From Spirogloea muscicola (Eukaryota > Streptophyta > Zygnematophyceae > Spirogloeales > Spirogloeaceae): a DNA stretch of 11,407 nt. The notes below the pieces were generated by a model. That model did no database searches and was not told the DNA's origin. It saw only the letters and a program-made list of their open reading frames with translations. Each line of letters opens with the position of its first letter. The first letter of the stretch is position 1. Below are positions 6,966 through 11,407 of this stretch, one piece after another. A program made the position numbers and the translations under genes. The stretch lies in assembly GCA_009602725.1 (NCBI GenBank), contig WELB01000124.1, positions 229,430 through 240,836 on the forward strand, written 5' to 3'.

Positions 6966-9900
6966 CTACTTGGCCTTGCTTGCCAGCTTGCTGCCTACAG
7001 CAGTGTCTGGGTTGGCCGCGCCATCGCCTTGTATCTTACCCTGGACTCCACGCTTCCTCTTCAGGTCGGTCATCATCTTGTTGACATACATTATATAGCC
7101 ACCCACATTGAACTTGCGCGCACATCCATTACGATTCATGTAGCGGATTTTGCCAAACACGGGGCGCTCCCCCCAGCCCTGCCCAGGATGCTGATGCAGG
7201 TATTAGCTCCAAAACGTTTACTGACAAGTTATGGCCACTTGCATGCCGAGAACTCTCAGGGACCTCTTGGAAGCACCTTAACATTTCTTTGTTTGTTAAG
7301 ACTTGCACCATTCTAATCTGCAAAACATGAGAACTTGCACCAAGCACAGCTGGACAACAATGTACTACAGGGATGACACTGAACCAGACCCGGTCGTGGA
7401 TAGCAGCGAGGGACCACATGCAGCCCGTGTAGCCATTGGGGTCCCTCCCATCCAACTCATACTGCATGTGGAGGATGGAGTGCAAGGGGACGGGCAATGG
7501 GCAGTGTGAGGAGGTCACTGAATTCCAGACCTGGTCATGGACGCCAGCTATTGACCACATGCACCCAACGTACCCATTGGGATCTCGGCCGTCCACCTCG
7601 TACTGGAGCATCCCACATGCAGGTTGCAGTTGAGCAGAAGCATGCACAGAGGCAAGATGCTGCCAGATTCTAGCAGAGACCCCTCCCTGACAGCTCAAGG
7701 CATAAAGAAAGGCATACAGAGCTGATCCAAGATGGCCATGAACATGTGTGTGCAAAATATAGAAGCATGATATACAGCTCATTGTGACTGGCACCTTGTC
7801 ATTCAGGTAGATAGCACTTGCAATTGCTTCTTCTGGGCTCGCTGTCCACTCAAGGATTTTCTTTGCCCAGTACATTCTGTCATAAGCAGATGCTGTGTGT
7901 AAACTTCATAATGCTTTCTTGCATGGTGAAGCAGGTAAGGTCTGTGGAGATACCTGAACCATCTAACAAGCTAGGAGCTAGAAAGATCACACGGATGCTA
8001 CAAGTACCTCAGCGGAAATGGTATAGGACAAAGACCAATACTGCAAAGATGAATTTGGAATCGGAGGCCCAGAGGAGCAGTCGACTCACCTCATGAAGCC
8101 GTGCATCTTCCCATAGTGCACCATTTCTAACTGGGCTGCATTCCAGAGCTGTGAAAGTCAAGAAACATTGTGATTGAGGGAGAGAGTCCAGCCAATCAGA
8201 ATGTGGAGAGTGCAGATATGTGTATCTAAGTCTGTTAAGGATATGGAGTTGACGGAGCTCCACTATAGCTGGAGGAAAATCAAGTAAAGGAACACTTATG
8301 ATGCACCAATATCTTGTAAAAACAGTCGAATCACCAGGAACTGTCATAGCCGAGTCAACGCACTCACATCGTCATACGTTTTGGCTTGCTCCAGCTGCTC
8401 TCTCCTGCGCGCAAGCACATAGGCGACCAATGCTGTTAATCCCATTGCAGGAGGCATCCAACTGAGACAACTGCAGCCGCCAAGCAGGGCAAATTGCACA
8501 GGAGGATGCCAAGCTCACGTGTACAGAAACTCTCGTTTGTCCTGGGCGTGCTTGGCAAGAGTGGCCTGGGCCCACTCCCAGGCGCCGCCAAGGTTGTCAT
8601 ACTCTGGCTGGTAGTAGCAGTAATTGTCTGCGAGTTCCCGTCGCACCACCAGCTCCTCTAGGAAGGAGTCTGCTGGCTGTGCTCCAAGAGTACTGTGTAA
8701 GCCCTCAGCGCAGATCCTTTACGACTGTCAGACAGAAGTTAATGGCCAATGTTGAGATCAGTCTCTGAGACTGGAACACCCAGCATTCACCTTAGGGAAC
8801 TGCTTGCGGACAGCCTTGGCCTCCAGGGCACAGCGTTGCGCTGCGATATGGCCGTAATGTAACCAGGCGGACAGGCCGGAGGTCCCCAGCGGCTTCCCGG
8901 GATCATTGCGGTCCTGGTCGTACTTCGCCATGCGTGTCCTGAGGAAGGTCTTGAGGCCCTCCGATGCCGCCTGTGCCCCCGGCTTGATCCAGTCCACCTC
9001 GGGGACAGCGGCCCCCACCCTGGCAATACATGACTGACAAGGCTTAAATTTGTGAAAGTGGAGCAGCAACTTTCAGCACTCTTGGCAACGTTGACAGACA
9101 CAGAGCAGAGAGCCAGAGGTCAAGCGTGACTAATGTGAGTGATGGGACTGAGCAGTGCATCATGTCGTCCTCGCAAGCTCAGTCTGCAAGCATCGAAGAT
9201 AAGACACAGCTTGCCTGTGCCGAGCTCTGTCACAAATATTATCTGCACAAAGCGAGCACTCAATAGGCTCGTACTTAGTGACTTCTTCAATGAGATTGTC
9301 CCAATCGATTGGGTCTGGTGCCGTGCTGCTCCATGGGTGCTCCAGCTTCGGCATTGGGCAGTACTCGCAGAGGTACTCGTTCAGGTGGCGGTGGATCTTG
9401 GTGCGGATTGTGCGCGCTGCATACTCCAACTGCAGCAGCCGCAAATATAGACGGCAGCTGCTTTGTCAAAGTGTTGAGAGAGGACAAGAACTCACTCGAA
9501 TTGCTACAAATACGTAAACAATGTGGCACATTCTACTTCAGTTGTACATGCAGCACTTGAGGGACTTGCCCAATTGTTCCCATCACTGTTTGAAGCAGTA
9601 AAGCTCGTTGTGTGTACTTGACACATTTCAAGACTATGCTGGCAGCAGCAGTCGACCTTGTCCGAAGCCACCCAGCATGGCACCACATTGTGGGCGTCGA
9701 CCTCATGTACAGCAACATGGTCTGGTACCGAAGCACAGATTCCATCGCGCCACTGCCGCCCAATGCGCAGCGGCGAGAAGTCCATGACCAGCAGGGATCC
9801 TCCGCTCCTCTGTAGAAAGGCGGGGACCGTCTCCTCTGCTTTCCCCTGGATCTCGACACAGCTCGAATTGGTGATGAGACCTGTCATGCTACAACCTTTT

Positions 9901-11283
9901 ACACCGAGTTGCGCAACGTGGAAGGCTAGCATGCAGCCCTACGTGTCCTGTGTTTATGTGAGAGAAAGCACACACCTTTATGAATGTACACTGCTTAAAA
10001 ATGCTCTTTCTGAAACATAGTTCACTGACGATAGACAGACCCCATTGCTGATGTCCGCATAGTGGAAAGCGAGCAGGGGAAGGAGGGGGGATGGTGCACC
10101 TGGAAGAGGAAGAAAGGGATGCCCATGTCAGCAAGGGCGGCCTGCATCTCGCGCAGGCCGCGCAGCATGAAGCCGAAGTGGCGCGCCTGGGCGTTCAGGA
10201 AGCTGGCAACGAGGTTGAAGACCACCGCCAGCGCCACGCCGCGGGCTTTGGCCTGGCACGACATGGCATCGAATCTGTCCCGAATGTCAGTCGCAGAAAT
10301 TAGCGGCTGGTAGGACGGACTATCCACACAAAACACACAGCTGTTACTTTAACTCCTGCCATTCCACCACAAAATCTACACTGCTACGTCAAGCTGCCAC
10401 AGTCTGCAGCTGTGGGCTGTCGCCCTTGTCTTCGCTTCAACAGCTCCATCAAGCGAGCTATCTCCACCAAGGGAGCATGTAATGCTTGCCTTATCGGCAA
10501 TTATTGTCTAAAATACCCATTTTGCTGCGAGCGCAAGGTCAAAGGTTGCAGGCTGCTCGTGGCCCCAGGAACATGGAAAGGCTAAGAAAGGCGTGCCCTG
10601 CTCGATACCTGCTCCGCAGCATAGAGCAGAGCCCAGTTGTCGACGGCGCGCTGGTCGCGCGACACCCAGTACACGACGGGGCCGTCGCCGGGGTGCCCGG
10701 GCTTCAGGATGCGCACGCGGCCCTTGTTGACGCCGGCAGGGACCTTGGCCCTGCCCGCAGAAACCGCGTCCTCGACCGCAGCGCTCTCTGCGGCTGCCTC
10801 CTCAGCTTTGGCAGCTGCTGCCGTCGCCGCCACTGCAGTCCCCTTCTTCTTGGCCCTGGCGACCGAGCCATTGGCACTGCGGACACAGCGCGGGCGAGCG
10901 CAGTCGCAAGATCAGGCGCCCGCCGGCGCTGCGCTTCATCGAGCTTCTTGCCTTGTTACTGGACATAAATTTCAATCAGTCTAACCGAGTTTCCTAATGA
11001 AGCGGGAGCATCGCTGGGAGGCGCGGAGGAGTCGCTCGCGTCGAGCTTAAACGAGGCCGCTGGCGCACCTGCGCTGGTTGGCGCCGCCCTTGCGCTTGGC
11101 GCTGTCGGCGCCCAGGGAAGCTCCTTGCGCGAGGGGCTCGCCAGCCGCAGGGCCCGGCGCCGCTTCGGGAGCGCCCGCCGCGGCGGCGGCGACGGCCTTG
11201 GGCGGCGACGCAACGACGCCAAAGGCGTGCAACGACGGCTGCTGCGAGCCGGCTGCCGCACTGCGCAGGCCCGCGCGCCTCAT
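6966..11283 (-). CDS. PHR2: class II CPD photolyase, 12 exons plus one duplicated alternative exon, 609 aa
   Basis: Exons on the minus strand: 11283-11069, 10876-10609, 10252-10100, 9845-9657, 9429-9275, 9019-8791, 8676-8519, 8404-8368, 8148-8090, 7876-7795, then 7602-7531 or 7461-7390, then 7178-6966. All junctions are GT-AG and keep frame. The enzyme uses FADH- and light to split cyclobutane pyrimidine dimers. Class II marks: [20 protein letters not shown] (141-160), [91 protein letters not shown], and [14 protein letters not shown]470, W491 and W498 have the spacing (+21, +28) of the Methanosarcina mazei class II electron-transfer triad W360-W381-W388, and N513 falls where its flavin-contacting N403 does. 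Residues 1 to about 124 are an Ala-rich, low-complexity extension with basic clusters KRK (63-65) and KKK (81-83), possibly for nuclear or organelle targeting. The ATG at 11283 is the first in frame in the window; the open frame upstream contains only poly-Gly. A basic tail of about 35 residues follows the catalytic domain. Confidence 0.93.
7390..7461 (-). other. photolyase alternative exon 11b
   Basis: This 72-nt, 24-codon, phase 0/0 exon starts [17 protein letters not shown] and ends AAIHDR. Acceptor ACATGCAG and donor GTCTGG are intact. It joins in frame both to exon 10 (NDK) and to exon 12 (GWGERPVF). It is the downstream member of the tandem pair. Confidence 0.85.
7462..7530 (-). other. 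69-base intron between the two alternative exons
   Basis: This is the shortest intron-like segment in the window; the others are 113-626 bases. Its first bases GTCTGGAATTCAGTG resemble those after exon 11b (GTCTGGTTCAGTG), so the duplication unit of about 141 bases included the start of the downstream intron. Confidence 0.7.
7531..7602 (-). other. photolyase alternative exon 11a
   Basis: This 72-nt, 24-codon, phase 0/0 exon starts [17 protein letters not shown] and ends AGVHDQ. Acceptor GCTCCAG and donor GTCTGG are intact. This copy is closest to the usual class II consensus in this region. Confidence 0.87.
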
Positions 11284-11288
11284 CGCAG

Positions 11289-11321
11289 CTACGCCGAGGC
11301 TCCTCCGGCCGGATGCTCCAT
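11289..11321 (-). promoter_or_regulatory. 10-codon upstream ORF in the photolyase leader
   Basis: On the minus strand an ATG at 11321 starts MEHPAGGASA and ends with TAG at 11291-11289, five bases before the main ATG at 11283. The frame differs from the main ORF. A uORF so close to the start would be expected to depress translation or require reinitiation or leaky scanning, assuming the transcript start lies upstream of it. Confidence 0.5.
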
Positions 11322-11322
11322 T

Positions 11323-11355
<33 letters not shown>
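11323..11355. repeat. (GCC)11 triplet tract in the photolyase leader
   Basis: Eleven perfect GCC units on the plus strand; in the photolyase transcript this would be a GGC repeat about 40 bases before the main start and one base before the uORF. In the main reading frame it would encode poly-Gly if translation began further upstream. Confidence 0.95.
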
Positions 11356-11407
11356 TCTGGCGGCCGAATGGCGTTCGAGCAGCGGCGGCGGGCGCAGCGG
11401 CAGCGCC
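11356..11407. other. photolyase upstream region, cut by the window edge
   Basis: Very GC-rich, with no motif I can assign. The photolyase promoter, including any light-response element, would mostly be outside the window. Confidence 0.4.

Noticed and set aside
7390-7461. Exon 11b as a dead duplicate (pseudo-exon)
   Set aside because: It keeps frame, length, splice sites and the core motif despite many silent changes, which argues for function, though expression is unproven.
7129-7875. 248-codon minus-strand ORF taken as a single continuous photolyase segment with an internal duplication
   Set aside because: It is open by chance through three introns. The segments between the photolyase blocks do not resemble the family, and each block is bordered by splice signals in matching phase.
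6966-11283. Viral origin of the photolyase (class II enzymes occur in some large DNA viruses)
   Set aside because: Eleven or more spliceosomal introns, a long Ala-rich N-terminus and typical nuclear gene surroundings point to a native algal gene.

Overview
The window looks like nuclear DNA of a green alga, probably a trebouxiophyte-type chlorophyte; the group is an inference. Supporting signs are spliceosomal introns of about 70-630 bases, (GCC)n triplet tracts at gene 5' ends, Ala/Gly-rich protein N-termini, GC-rich exons and promoters beside less GC-rich introns, and UGUAA-type poly(A) signals after the genes (known from Chlamydomonas and relatives). No operons, tRNAs, rRNAs, CRISPR arrays or complete mobile elements were seen.

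Three spliced genes can be rebuilt with every reading frame closing across the junctions. (1) 1630-3285, minus: a 4-exon, 240-residue coactosin-like ADF-H actin-binding protein with an unusual C-terminal tail of about 70 residues. (2) 4657-6361, plus: a 7-exon, 256-residue Nudix-fold protein with a degenerate Nudix box. (3) 6966-11283, minus: a class II CPD photolyase of 609 residues on 12 exons, with the class II tryptophan triad recognisable by its spacing. At 1-189, minus, there may be the 5' end of a fourth gene running off the window.

Layout: possible gene start (1-189); about 1.3 kb without a recognisable gene, carrying a family of short hairpin repeats (190-1481); coactosin gene; a GC-rich interval with a triplet tract, a second copy of a repeat from the first interval and one ambiguous minus-strand reading frame (3286-4656); Nudix gene; a convergent 3' interval where the two transcripts probably overlap (6362-6965); photolyase gene; and its leader with an upstream ORF and a GGC tract (11284-11407).

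The most striking observation is in the photolyase. The 24-codon exon that follows the FAD-contacting Asn region is present twice in tandem (7531-7602 and 7390-7461). Both copies are 72 nt, phase 0 at both ends, with intact splice sites, separated by only 69 bases, and they differ at 20 nucleotides but 6 residues. This is the signature expected of mutually exclusive alternative exons inside the flavin-binding core of a DNA repair enzyme. The three genes share no obvious pathway.
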